This document shows, piece after piece, positions 36,987 to 49,040 of a DNA stretch of 64,000 nucleotides. The position numbers and the translations under genes were made by a program. The stretch's first letter is position 1, and the number at the start of each line of letters is the position of its first letter. Under the pieces are notes generated by a model, which had not been told where the DNA came from, searched no databases, and worked only from the letters and a program-made list of their open reading frames with translations. The DNA is taken from positions 17,812,803 through 17,876,802 of the forward strand of contig CM028339.1 of the NCBI GenBank assembly GCA_016647705.1, given 5' to 3'. The DNA is from Eucommia ulmoides (lineage: Eukaryota; Streptophyta; Magnoliopsida; Garryales; Eucommiaceae).

Positions 36987-37446
36987 TATAAACCAACCTA
37001 GTACCTACTAATTATATACAAACGAATACATACACACTCTGTATGTGTATATACGAAGTAGCATATGTATTTTTGTGTCTTTCTCGTTGACCCCTAAAAC
37101 TTTTTTTAAATGTACAAATGTGGGCGTGGCAAAAGTTGGGTCATGTCTTGTTTCTTGGAATGATTAGCCTAGCAATGGTGATAGAATCAAGTCTAGATGA
37201 TATCTTCAATTTGATGGACTACTATATGTTTAAATATGTGGAGATTAAATTCAATCTAATGTATGTATTGAATCTCCAACAACTCTTACTAAATCTACAA
37301 AACATAGAAAGAATTATACAGTATACCGGTGTGGTTTTGACCAAAAACTTTTCGACGGAAGAATAAGTGAATCAAGAATTTGTGCTATTGAAAGTAGGAT
37401 GAAAAATAACTATTCCCTCAATCCTTAGTACATAGTATCTCATGAG
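36987..37446. other. Intergenic DNA, no gene seen
   Basis: AT-rich. An 82-codon frame at 37118-37366 has no recognisable family features. Confidence 0.5.
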
Positions 37447-38555
37447 TGTAAAATTCGGTCACCTCATTGAAGGCCGCCACGTGTATGAAAACCCTAAATG
37501 GGGCCCAATCGTCTTGGAAGAGTGCTTGAAGATTTCGCCGGTCAGAGGTCCAAACTTAGCTCTGACTGGCCATGACCGAGAAGGGATCACAGGCACTGCC
37601 AGGTTGAATATCTCTGTCGAACTGAGTACACCGTTCAGAGCTCAGGACACCGAGCTCATAACTCCAAACTACCCTGGATTGAACTTTGGGAGACAAAGGC
37701 GCCTAAGGACTCTTCTAGACAAGGAAAGTCTACGACAAAGACCTCTCTCCAAGCAGAAGCGTTCCACCATTTTCAGTTCAGTCCGCCACAAGAAGTATCA
37801 ACGAAAAGCGCCCCCAACCTTAGGCATTGACGTCATCAACCTATAGCCATTCTCGGACTGTCTGTCTCCTGGACGCCCAACTCCTCAGGCTAGCGCTTCT
37901 TCAGACCGGCGACTCCTTGGGTCGACGACCCCAATTCAGCATATCCCTAGGTCGGCAACCCAATTTGGCAGGTTCATATGTGATTTGCCCCCTGCTTGGC
38001 TCAGATACCGAGCAGAGTTAGGACGGTCCCCCTCCACCTCGAAGGACAAAAAGAAATCTCCCCAGCACCGTGGGTTAGGCCACCTCTCATCATCCATACA
38101 TGGTCAACCCATGGGCTTCTCCTCAAAGGGCCGAAAAGCCCAGACCCAAGAGCCTAATCCCTCCCTAAGCCCTCACATTGGCCATGCGCCGAGTTACGGT
38201 AATTAACCGAGCTTAGGCCTCCTAATTTTGCGTAGCTAATTGCCCTCTTCACCTATAAATGAAAGGGCAATCAATGACCAAAGGTAATGCTCAACTTTTC
38301 TCCTGAAGCATATTAATTGTCATTTTTCCCCCGAATTCTTACTCTCACGACGAGAGGGCTTCTCTGGGAAATACCCCAGTGGGCCCTTATGCAGGTACAA
38401 GCTTGGAGCTCTTCTCAGATCGGACATGTGGCGACCTCGGAGCTCAGATTCCCTTGAACGGGCTGATTGAAAATGACTAGACCTAGGACATCTCCATCTC
38501 CACCTCAACAAGAAAAATCCACGTGTTCTCTGGTCAAACCAACTGGGGGTGTGAA
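37447..38555 (+). repeat. Solo-LTR-like GC-richer stretch
   Basis: About 1.1 kb, sharply richer in G+C than its surroundings. It begins TGTAAAATTCGGTCACC and contains GAGCTC/CCGAGC motifs and a plus-strand TATA box (CCTATAAATGAAAGG, about 38252). Composition and layout resemble a Tat-type LTR. The right end is uncertain (perhaps near TTTTTACA, 38567), and no target duplication was found. Confidence 0.45.
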
Positions 38556-39630
38556 TCATTTTTTTACATCAATAGTATCCATTTATATATGATTTTATCC
38601 ATGATTTTGGAAGATCTGAACCTGAATGGGTCAAGTCGAATCTAGTTCAACCTATGGGCTGATTCCATGATTATATCACTATGGGTCGTGATTGTTTGAC
38701 CCAGAATACTAATGAGATATTTATTATATTTAGAAAGGAGTGGACCGCTCCAATCTCTACCATTTTCTTCAGTCTCTAGCACGTAATGAAACTGTTAATG
38801 AATTGTTTTTCCAATTCCAATAATGAACTAATGGAATGTGAAGATAGTCCATGAAACTGTTCCTATTCGAACCCATTCAATGTTGTAGCAAATTTTATAC
38901 ATAAAATTGAGTCCCTTATTCCGTAAAGATCCATCATATGTCTCAAATATCTGATGTGATCAGATGGATTTGACTTTCCTTCATATTTGTCCAATTTTGT
39001 TGGATCAAGCATACATGCATGTAAAAGGTCCGTTCACTGACTCTAGCATGAATTGAGACTTTGTCGATCCCAAAAGTACTTCCAATTCATCTCTTTGAGG
39101 ACGTTCTCTATCTTTCTTGTGACACTCTTTCTGATATCTTCTAACTAAATCTTTTCCTGAATTTATGCTCTTCAATCTTATCATCATAAGATTGATAATT
39201 TTATTGATACTTCCTTTTACTCTGATCTGACATCCCATCATCTTGCACTTGTATGACTCTATTTTTAAATGTGCATATTTCTACATGCATTTTAGAACAT
39301 TTAAAAAATAATAGGATCCATTATGACATTTAAATTTTATCTTAAAATATTCAAGAGATCATTATGATATTTGAAAATTTAATTTTAAAATTCGAGAGGG
39401 TTAATAGGTTAATTTAAATTAACTTTTAAAAATGTGGGGGATCAATTGTTATTTTAAAATATTAATTATAACTTTTGGGCTTAAATAATATTTAAAGATT
39501 TAGAAGGGGTGTGTATGTAATTTTCAAACATGGATAATGATTATAGGACACATGGAAGCTTAAATTGAAAAGGGAGGTGACTAAGGTTTAAGGCTGTGAA
39601 ATTTGTTGGGAAAACAAAAACAACTCTCCT

Positions 39631-39669
<39 letters not shown>

Positions 39670-39959
39670 TGATCATTTTGCCCTCTCTTTTCATCTGTTT
39701 CCAAATTCATTTTTTACTCTCTTTTATAAGGTTCACAGGCGAGGTTGACTCCGTCAGGATTACGGTAGTAGTGTGAAAAGAAGTGTAATTATCGAGATAA
39801 GTGTATTATCTTCTAAGTAAATTGTTAAATTATATTTTCGTACTAAATTGTGAAAAAAAAAATTATTAAAATGAACAGTTTTATAACTTAAGACAGATCA
39901 AGTAAAAATTATTGTGGAAGGTGATTTTTATTATTATCCGACTATATCATAGTGTAATC
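38556..39959. other. Intergenic DNA, unassigned
   Basis: No recognised gene. The minus-strand 78-codon frame at 39005-39241 is basic but matches no family I know. It carries a (TA)n(CA)n run near 39632-39668. Confidence 0.4.
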
Positions 39960-40768
39960 TCGACAAGAAAGCATGTCTTGCGTGATGTTGTTGGTTCTAA
40001 CAAAAATGCATGTCATGTGGGACGTTGTTGTGTTGTAACCTGACAGGAGGGCAAGTCTTGCAGATGGTTGTTGCTGTTATTGTTGTTGACAATGATGATT
40101 ATCATCATGGTATGGTGGTTTATACCACGTGTTGGCTCCTACCATTGAAGATATTGAATGACCCTGACACTGAGGACAACCTTAGATTGCATAGTTGTAC
40201 AGGTTATGGTACCATTATAACTCTCGTTCATGAGGTGAAACGATCCTATGACTCGTAGGGAAATATGTATGCAGTATTTTATTATATATTAAAATAATAT
40301 GATTGGTTAATTTAAATGTATTTATTTTATTGTGATGATGGTTGTTGAATTTTATTTTGCCTCACTGTACGACTATATTAATATTACATTTTGAAAAGTG
40401 ATGTTTGATAATTATACTTAATCCATAAATTATTTTTTTATATTATGAAGATAGTACACCAATAAAATATTTGGTCTTAGGTACCTCAGCTAGATATGAG
40501 TCCACTACTGGCGTTAGATAGGGTCAAAGGGTAATGCTACTTTTGAGGCAATCAGGGCAAGCGTTAGTATCGAAAGGTTGAACTTTGTAGCTTTGTTACG
40601 GAATAGTTGGTTTGTATAACCGCTGAATTTTTAAGTTAGTAAAATATATTTTTATTTTTATCAGAGTAGCATAGCGGAAAAATGGTGGTAGAGTGGTTTG
40701 TCTTTTATTTTTACTTCTTCATAGAAAGGGAGAAACCTAGTGGCGGCCCTAGGAAACCAGGTCGTTAC
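39960..40768 (-). repeat. LTR-like fragment
   Basis: The minus strand begins TGTAACGACCTGGTTTCCTAGG at 40768, a start typical of plant gypsy (chromovirus-type) LTRs. Three degenerate ~45-bp repeats around GCATGTCTTGCGTGATGTTG lie at about 39960-40070. The far end and any target duplication could not be set. Confidence 0.35.
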
Positions 40769-41089
40769 AGCACCTCTCTCTCTTGACTTCCTACCGCCAC
40801 CAAAAGTTGTGGCATATGTATTAAGAAGATTTGCTCTAAAATTTAGTCTTCCCTCTGCAAGAGATTCCTTTAGCAAATCTTTTGGTGCTTAGGCTTCCAC
40901 CACCTGCAGCACCAACGCCAGTAACTGTTTTATTTGATGATTGATGGTTGCGATATCTGCTAGTGATAAGCATTATAGACAACCGTAGACAGGCTTATTT
41001 TGGAAAATAATATCAAGTAATTAAATAATCAAAAAGGGCAAATTTGGTATTTTACACATCAACCTAGTATTTTACATATCACCATGTTG
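40769..41089. other. Intergenic DNA, unassigned
   Basis: A minus-strand frame spans 40661-40876 but has no recognised family. Nothing else seen. Confidence 0.4.
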
Positions 41090-42838
41090 AAGGAATAAAA
41101 TATTATAAACAACATCTTTACATGGCGGAATATAAAAAATTTAAGTCACAATTTAATATCCAATTGCTTAAAGACGGATGTAAACATATTAACATTAAAA
41201 CAATAAATCAAGCAATATTAAATCGCATTCAATATAATTGTTATCTCTTCCGACGCTTCAGACTCAAAGCTAGCAGTTCCCAAGGTGTGATAAGAGTCAG
41301 CTTTTCCGACACCGTCTAAACACGAACAAAATCGGTAATGGAGGTTTGATTTTTTCATAAATGACACAAATGTCTTACATCTAATAGTAACCACACAGAA
41401 GATCTCCAAAAGAAATTTGTTCTTGGAATTTCTAACAATTATATTTAATATCAAGACTTTAGGATAGATTTGATTTGAATCTGGAGGGTAGTAAAATTCA
41501 AATCAGTAAGTGAAAATCCAAAAAACGCAATCTCACAAACAAAATAAGATAATCGTCTGGAGAAAACTAGGGATGCCGAAAATTGTAGGGAATGGCCAAA
41601 ATCTTCATCAATCTGGGCTAGGGATGCCACTGGTTCGATTTCGGTCCGGTTTCATATAAAATCAAAACCATTAGAAATATATCAAACCAAAAAAACAACC
41701 AAAATTGCAGGTTTTTTTTTTAAAAACGGTTTTCAAACCAAACCATTTAAATTTATACATAACCAAAACCAAAACCGCGAAATTGTTTAAGATTTTTTAA
41801 TTTTATAAAAATCAAAAACAAAACATAAATTGCGAAACCACGGACCATTGTTTTTAGATATAAACAAATACATAACTAAAATATAAATTCTAAATAACAA
41901 AAACTAAACCACAAAATAACCATAATTAAAGTTTTTAACCCATAACCATAATTAAAGTATCTAACCAGTAACCATAATTAAAGGATTGAGGGAACGGCTG
42001 TAAAATCACTAATCGGAAATGAAACCCTAAGTCCCTTTACACACATATATATAGGAGGAATGAAAGTATAAATAAATAAATAAATAAAAACATAATATCG
42101 GTTTCGCGGTTCGATTTCATGGTTCGGTTTCACGGTTTCTATCCCAAAACTAAAACCAATACCGCTTCGGTTGCTAATTTCAAAACAAAAACCAAAACCA
42201 AACTATTTAGTCAATTTTAAAACCGAACCATTTGGTTCGGTTTCTCACTATTACCCATCAATTCGGTTTTTTGCGGCATCCCTAATCTGGGTGTCCATTA
42301 TGGTCTTTCACTTTATAAAAACTGTCTAGGGTTCAAAACTCTGGACCCCTCTTTTTCGTATTTATAATTTGACCCCTTAACTTCTTAAGTTTAATATTAC
42401 TACATGTTTTTTTTTATAAAGACTCTTCTAACATTAATTCTTTATTATGTATGATCTATTAAGTTCATACCAAAAGCTGGATAGTAAAAATAATTAATTA
42501 ATTAATATTTTACTAATCAATTTATCACTAAAAATTAGAACAATTTTAATTTTGTCCTTTTGGAAGAAAACATTTTCCCCTTAAGGTATTTTCGTCGAAG
42601 GTGAGCTGCATATACCCACATATCAAAATCATGACCAGTTGGAAGGAATTTAACCAAGAGAACCTACTCAGGTGTGATAAGCTTATTCTACGATATCTCT
42701 ACCAGTATACCCTAAAGCACCAATAGGATATGATTAAGTCAAAAATCACTAGTCCAATCATATATATTTGATTGATAATATAATTCTTTGTGGTACTAAT
42801 TGGAATCTCATCCCAATCATCACTCTGCTTTGGCTAGA
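41090..42838. repeat. First copy of a long direct repeat
   Basis: It begins near TGTTGAAGGAATAAAATATTATAAACAAC and shares with 42839-44560 the blocks AATTTAATATCCAATT, GACACAAATGTCT, AGGATCTCCAAAAGAAA and ATTGATAATATAATTC. The shared order is collinear. The first copy holds a 666-bp hAT MITE. It may be an LTR-derived tandem or a simple duplication; no coding was seen. Confidence 0.6.
41619..42284. mobile_element. hAT-type MITE, 666 bp
   Basis: The ends are TAGGGATGCCAC and, reversed, TAGGGATGCCGC. The flanks ATCTGGGC (41611-41618) and ATCTGGGT (42285-42292) form an 8-bp duplication with one mismatch. Subterminal AACCAAAACC / GGTTTCGGTTCGG motifs recur. The second copy of the surrounding repeat lacks it, giving a related empty site near 43975-43985. 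No coding capacity. Confidence 0.85.
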
Positions 42839-44560
42839 GGTTGAAGGGATCGGATATTAAAAACAACATATTTATACAGCAAAATATAAAAAAATTGAAT
42901 CACAATTTAATATCCAATTCTTTAAAACCAGATCTAACCATATTAATATTAAAATAATGAATCAGGCAATATTAGAATATTTTTAACATAACTGTAGATG
43001 GGAACCCGAAGTGATTCACCGAACACATCAGTCAGTGATCTATAATATTGAACATCTCCCAGCTCAACTCTCATTTCCTTAGTTGAGGTTTCTGCAAAAC
43101 AATGTATCACGGGTAGGGTTATCGACGTTGCACCACTGGTGTTAGAATAAGTCGAGGGTTTTTTTCAATAGAATTTGGTAGAGTGGTAGCTAAAAAAAAG
43201 TGTGTGTACCTGGTTAGACCCAATTGTAGGTATTTATAGGTGTAGATAGACTTGTCAACAAGTCTTTCTTCGATCTCAGCCAGTCTCCAAATTCACGACA
43301 TTAATTGTGGGATATGGGAGGAAAGAGTCGTTATTGAGCAATAATGGCTCTTTCCATATAAGCAATGTCTGTTGTAACTATCTTAGTGGTCGTGTCGTGC
43401 CCTGTGGTCGTGGAGCCAATCACTGTTAGTTACGACGACGATCACGGAATCGAAGGGTGATGCGCGGTCACTCGTCACTTTTCATCGCAGGCAGAAGTCG
43501 TCTTGATCACTCCCTATTGGTAGCCCCAACAAAGCTAGTCGAAACTCCCCTAGTCGAGTTGATGTTGTAACTAGCTTGGCAAGGATAGAGAGTTCCATGT
43601 GCCTGCCACGTGTTTGGGACACGTGACTGAAGATTAAGTTATGCCTAATTTCCTCTCCATCAACTGTTACCTCTTCTCGGAGCGTTTGCACATGAACAAA
43701 AACACTACTGGAGGTTGGATTCTCTCAGAAGTGACACAAATGTCTCACCTCTAACAATATCCACACAGAGGATCTCCAAAAGAAAAATATTCTTACGATT
43801 TCATAGATTTGATCTAATTCCAAGATTCTAGGATTGATCTGATTTGAATCTAAGGGATAAAATGATTCAAATCAGTGGTGAAATCCGAAATATGCAATCT
43901 TAGAGACACAGAAATCTGAAAGAGAACAAGAGAATGAGGTCTAAAATCCCTATGGCCGAATTGTAAATGGTGGGCATCCAAATGGGGTCTTCCACCTTAT
44001 AAATATTGTCCAGGGTTCTCAACCCTGGACTCCTCTTTTTAGTATTTTCACTTTACCCCATGAACTTCTTAAATTCTGTATTAGTACTCATTTATTTTTC
44101 AAGGATTCTTCTAATATTAATTATCTATTATGTGTGAATATTAATTCTCCATTATGTGTGACCTGTTAGGTTCATACCAAAAGTTAGATAGTGAAAATAA
44201 TTAATTAATTAAATTACTAATCAATTCATCAATAAAAATTAAAACAATTCTAATTTTGCCCTTCTAGAAGAAATTTTTTTTTTCTTTAAGGTATTTCCTC
44301 TGACTATGAGTCTCGTCTATCTATATATCACAGTCATGTCCTGTTGGTAGAAATTTAACCTAGAGAACCTCCTTAGGTATGATAAACGTATTCTACGATC
44401 TCTCCATCTATGTACTCGAAATGACCAACAGGATATGGTTAAATCTAAAATTCCTAGTCCAATCTTATGTATTTTAATTGATAATATAATTCCTTGTGAT
44501 ATCAATTGGAATCTCTTCCCAATCATCATATTGCTCTAACTGGAGGATTTAGTGAATTAT
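42839..44560. repeat. Second copy of the long direct repeat
   Basis: Collinear with 41090-42838 but without the MITE, and with several hundred unshared bases (about 43010-43690). A 69-codon minus-strand frame at 43482-43691 has no family signature. Confidence 0.6.
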
Positions 44561-45345
44561 ATTAGACCAAATCACATGGAACACGTCTTCTTTTTGTTGA
44601 GAGTGATAAATCTTTTCTTACACACTCATATATTGACATGTATGTCCCACTATATCCAATGAATATCTTTAAAGGTTCGCAACTAAAGAATAACACCTAA
44701 TATTATCAAAGTATAACAGCTCATACATGTAATATATAGTACCTCAACTCTAAAAATTCACGGAATAAGCTTACATGTTCTATTTTAACTTGAGCAAAAA
44801 CTATTATGTACGATATCAAAAATGATCACATTCGATCTTTCACTACTCTTAGTAATTTTAATTGGAATACATTAAAAGAACAAATTTTATGTTTTAGTTT
44901 CCAACCCAACAACAAACGGTGAACCAACCTCTGCAGTTAATGGGCTCTTCTTATGAGCCATTAATTTAGCAACGATGTCAACAAAAGTCCATAAAATAGT
45001 AATTTATAGCCCAAAAGAGTGCTTTCGGGTTCAGATAGCTTAAGGTTTCCCACTTCACCCAACAAGATAACCGGCCCAATATGATTGCCCACTTTAAAAT
45101 AGTGGTCAATTCTTTGTTATTTTAATCAAACACTATTTAATTTTTCTCTAGCTCAAAAATTACTAAAATTTTAATTATACTGATAATTTTACTCTTAACT
45201 ATTAGAAAAATTAAAATACACAATTTTATCTTTATGTTTTTAAGTTTATTTTAAGTTTTCTTTTAAGTTAAAAATTAAAAACAATTTTAAGTTTTTTTTA
45301 AATGTTTTTGTCAACACTCCTATTATAAAAATAAAATATTTTTCA
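44561..45345. other. Intergenic DNA, no gene seen
   Basis: AT-rich. The right part may belong to the outer arm of the adjacent inverted repeat. Confidence 0.4.
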
Positions 45346-45592
45346 CTCCTAAATTTTTTTATAATTATTTTTTACCCCCACCCCCTACTTGCAACCACCC
45401 CTACTTCCTTCGTCTCATTTTTCTTCTTAAACCTTCTCTCTCTCTCTCTCTCGCTGCATCCAACAACACGCAGAGGGTGAGAACGAGAGTGAACAAAAGA
45501 TAAGAAGGAATAAGAAAAAGGAAGAAGAAGAAGATAGAGGAGTTGCGGATGAGAGTGGGGGTAAAAAATAATTATAAAAGTTATGAGAGTGG
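45346..45592. repeat. Inverted repeat (foldback/MITE-like)
   Basis: The left arm contains ATAATTATTTTTTACCCCCAC (45361-45381) and the right arm its exact reverse complement (about 45556-45576). Weaker pairing extends outward on both sides, to perhaps 60 bp or more per arm. A CT microsatellite (about 45436-45452) lies in the loop. Confidence 0.6.
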
Positions 45593-45845
45593 GGAATATA
45601 TATATATAGGGGTATTAGTGATTTTTTTAAAAAAAATAAAATTAAATAAGAGAAGAACATTTGCGTCAATTTACACAAAAAAAAAATGGGTCAAAAAGGT
45701 TGACAAGTATTTAACAAATAATTGGAAAAATTTATAATTTTAGGTAAAATTAAGAGACATAAGTGATAAAAAATTATATTGAAACACTTGTATCATTAGA
45801 AGACAAAACGAGTTAGTTGCACTTTGCCTTCTTATATTAGACTTA

Positions 45846-48228
45846 GGGCATGTTTGATTAATTAAACTGATTAGATTGAGTAATTAATTAATTAAATGTG
45901 TTTGACAAATGTAATTAAAAAAAATCAATATTTAAACTGATTAGATTGAGTACTTAATTAATTAAATGTGTTTGACAAATATAATTAAAATTAATTAATT
46001 AATTAATTAAGTTAGCTTAGAAATTAAGTGAAATATTAAATTAAAAATTCAGCTAAGCACCCCTTACTTATTTTTTTTCGTAGAAAGTGCTCAACATTTT
46101 TCGAATTAAAAAAAAATGAAAGTGATCATTTTGCCCTTCATCTTAGGTAGGGTTTCTCACTTCTCAACCATTCTTTCATTTCGTTTAGAGAAGAGAGAGC
46201 AGAGGAGAGAAGCGGCGGCGATCGATCGATCTTCATGGAGCAGAGAAGAGAGAAGCGGTGGCGAGAAATCGATCTTTGTTGAGCAGAGAAGATAGAAGCG
46301 GCGGCGAGAGTTCAACTTGAGAGTTTTTCGTTTCTTCAACAAGGTATGTTCTTCTTCAAATCTAAAGTTTTTGGATTCTTCAACTCAAGATTTTTGTTTT
46401 TCGTTCAGATTTTTGTTTTTCTGTTCTTCGTTCTTCAACAAATTTCTATTTTTCGTTCAAATTTCTGCAAATCTGAAATTTATGTTTTATAGTTTAGAGT
46501 GTTTTAACTGATATTAGAAAATCATGATCTATTACAAGCTATTCCGCTCCATCTATTTATTTCTGCACAATCCTATATGCTCACTTGCTATTTCGTTTTC
46601 TTTTTTTGAGGTTAAGATTCATTTTGTTAATTTTCTGAAAATCATTTGCAAAGAAATTGGAAAAATGGCGGTTCTCTTGATCAATAATTTTGGTCTATAG
46701 CTTCAACAAATTTCTTCATAACTCTTGCCAACACGGCATTCAATTGATTTATATCATGCATATGTTACTTTGGATCCGCAATTTCAATTACAATGGTCTA
46801 GCATAATTTTTAATGAACATTTGATTTTCTGTTCTTTGATTTTCCTTTGGACATTTGAAATAGCAGTACTTTGGACAACGGTTATATATTGAACTTTCAA
46901 ATCTAGATGATGAATCTGAATGATTTTTAGAAATACATGCATTTTAATGGTTAGACTTGCCTTTGGGGTGAATGAAGGATTTTTGGTGGAATATTGTTTT
47001 GGATTGAGAAGTAATTACCACAAAGTTTGATGGCATGTTCGCAGGGTGGAATAGATTGGTTTATGGTTTTGTAATCGGATTGTTGGATCAAACCTACGTC
47101 GAGAGCATAATCAGTGTATGCTTTGTATTAGATTTCTGGATTAGTGAACTCATTGTCGATGGCAAATTCCTGATTAACTGTTGATAATAAATCAACTAGG
47201 AAATTGTTGAATGTTACTGGAATTGGATGAAAATTTTATGTTTACAGACCTTAAGGTTTATGTAGGTGCCTTCTTTCTTCTTGTTTCCCCTGTGGACTCG
47301 AGCAGCAAAGCTGGAATGTAGTGACTGGCGTATGATTCTCTGATGATATAGAAATCATTCTTAACATACTGAGGATGCTCCTTGAAAAATGCCTAAACAA
47401 TACCAAAATTTTCAGATATATGTGTTCATATTTTTTTTTTGGGTATACGATTTCTCTCTGATTACCGTTGGCCTCTAGGCCTTTTTCCTAGTATTGGGTG
47501 GAAATGGAAAAAAACACAATTTAATGGAAGCAGTTAGGCCTTTACACTTTGATGACCATCTTCGATCACTATCAAGCAATTAGAGTTATCTGAACTGTTT
47601 GAGTTCTTGGATTGTTGTTGTTAATTTGTTGAATCTATATTTAATGAATGTGCATAGTTGCTACTTATGGATTGATTTTTTAAGAGTTCATTTTTAGAAA
47701 TAATTTTTTGTTCTCAATAACAAGAAAGAGAAATTAGAAGACTTTTATTTCCATTTCAAGTTTCCTGGGAACAGAAATGCTAGACAAACAACACCTCATG
47801 TTTCGGCTATTACCTCATTGTGGTTTGTTTTTGAATCATGGTATATTTTAATTGCACAGGATATTATTGAAAAGCTCTTGATCTGATAGAGAGAAATCGA
47901 AAGAACGGTTTCTTGATGTGATGAGTCTCTTTAAAGTTTGCCCTAATTTGAGAGAGACTTTAACCTATGTACTATTGTAGTACTTAACTCTTTTTTATTT
48001 CTCTTCCAAGTTTTGATTTTTATATTGATTTTGATGTAAGAAATGTGATTGTTTGTGGTGTTATGCATCTTAATTCAAGGGTATTTATGTAAATTAAATA
48101 ATTTTCAGCATTCAAATATTGTACTTATCAAATAAATAAATAAAAAATCAGTACTTAAAATTTTAATTTTATCAAATAACCTTCTGATATTTTCAACACT
48201 TAAAAATTAAATGGTTATCAAACATCCC
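45846..48228. mobile_element. Putative 2.4-kb TIR DNA element
   Basis: The left end GGGCATGTTTGATTAA pairs with the right end reversed, GGGATGTTTGATAACC. Both arms then carry AT-rich sequence ending in a TTTGCCCTT / ATACCCTT block. Inside are a transcript-like GA-rich first segment, a splice-donor-like AAGGTATG (about 46340) and a later TTGCACAG acceptor-like site (about 47859). No transposase and no long frame is present. The flanking duplication is unclear, so the superfamily is not set. Confidence 0.45.
46197..46322. repeat. Three tandem ~42-bp units
   Basis: Units at 46197, 46238 and 46281 share GAGCAGAGAAGAGAGAAGCGG and GATCGATC. They form a GC-richer island in AT-rich DNA. Confidence 0.85.
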
Positions 48229-48239
48229 ATTACTTTCAT

Positions 48240-48705
48240 TTACAAGTTTCTATTTTGAAAATAGACATTTCACTTTGTTAAATTTTAAACTAAAGTGCAA
48301 AAATTAATTTTTCTACTAAATCTAACAAAATAGACGAATAGTCTAAATATCCCTAATGCATACCAAATCGTTAGCTATAGAGCAAAATAACTATTCAAAC
48401 GAATTCTATTTTGGATGATCCATAATTCATTTGTCTCAAAGAGTACAACAACCTAATAGTAACAATCTAACAAAACATTACACTTAGACAAATTCGTGCA
48501 TATATAAATCATAAAAAAACAAAATTCATTGTAGTACTCAATTTGTATTAAAGATAAGAATCTGCTATATGTAGGGACATTTCAATCTTTTATAAATTTC
48601 ATTAGATTTAACCAAAAAACTAATTTATGTATTTTGGTACAAAGTCTAAGAAAACAAAACACTTATTTTTAAAATACAAAGTGAAAATGGATTTAAATAC
48701 AACGC
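48240..48705. mobile_element. MITE-like inverted repeat
   Basis: The left arm (about 48265-48354, TTTCACTTTGTTAAATTTTA...ATATCCCTA) pairs imperfectly with the right arm reversed (about 48690-48572, TTTTCACTTTGTATTTTAAA...TGTCCCTA). The middle is AT-rich with no coding. Confidence 0.5.
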
Positions 48706-48834
48706 ACCCAACCCTTAAAAGAAACAATCCAAGAGAAAAGTTGTATTAATTTTTTAAAAAGAAAAATTATTTAAAAATTGCTATCGATATTGCAAAATGC
48801 ATGACTTCTAGATTTATTTATTTTTCATTTTTTT

Positions 48835-49040
48835 TGTTTTACAATAAAGCGTTGTCTGGTTCAGTTTACACATACCTATCTAATCATTTTTCCAGACGAT
48901 CTTAAAAACACATTCCTCCGCATAAACCTAATGCATTCATGATTAAATTCAAAATTTAATTTCCGGAGTGTTCTGCCAGTGAATCAAACCCTGATTGATA
49001 AGGAAATAGGTACCTCTCCTTGCCAACCAGATTAATAGTT
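48835..49040 (-). mobile_element. tRNA-derived SINE, copy 1
   Basis: The minus strand shows an A-box-like CTGGTTGGCAAGGAG and a B-box-like GGGTTTGATTC about 35 bp later, then a shared body (TTTGAATTTAATC, GCATTAGG, GTGTAAACTGA) and the tail TTATTGTAAAAC. Related copies lie at 55634-55822 and 60290-60500. Confidence 0.6.

Noticed and set aside
39005-39241. 78-codon basic minus-strand frame as a Gag or nuclear protein
   Set aside because: No recognisable motif, and flanking sequence in the same reading is not coding-like.
45837-48237. Exact 8-bp or 9-bp duplication flanking the 2.4-kb TIR element
   Set aside because: TTAGACTT versus TTACTTTC is too different to claim, so the superfamily was left open.
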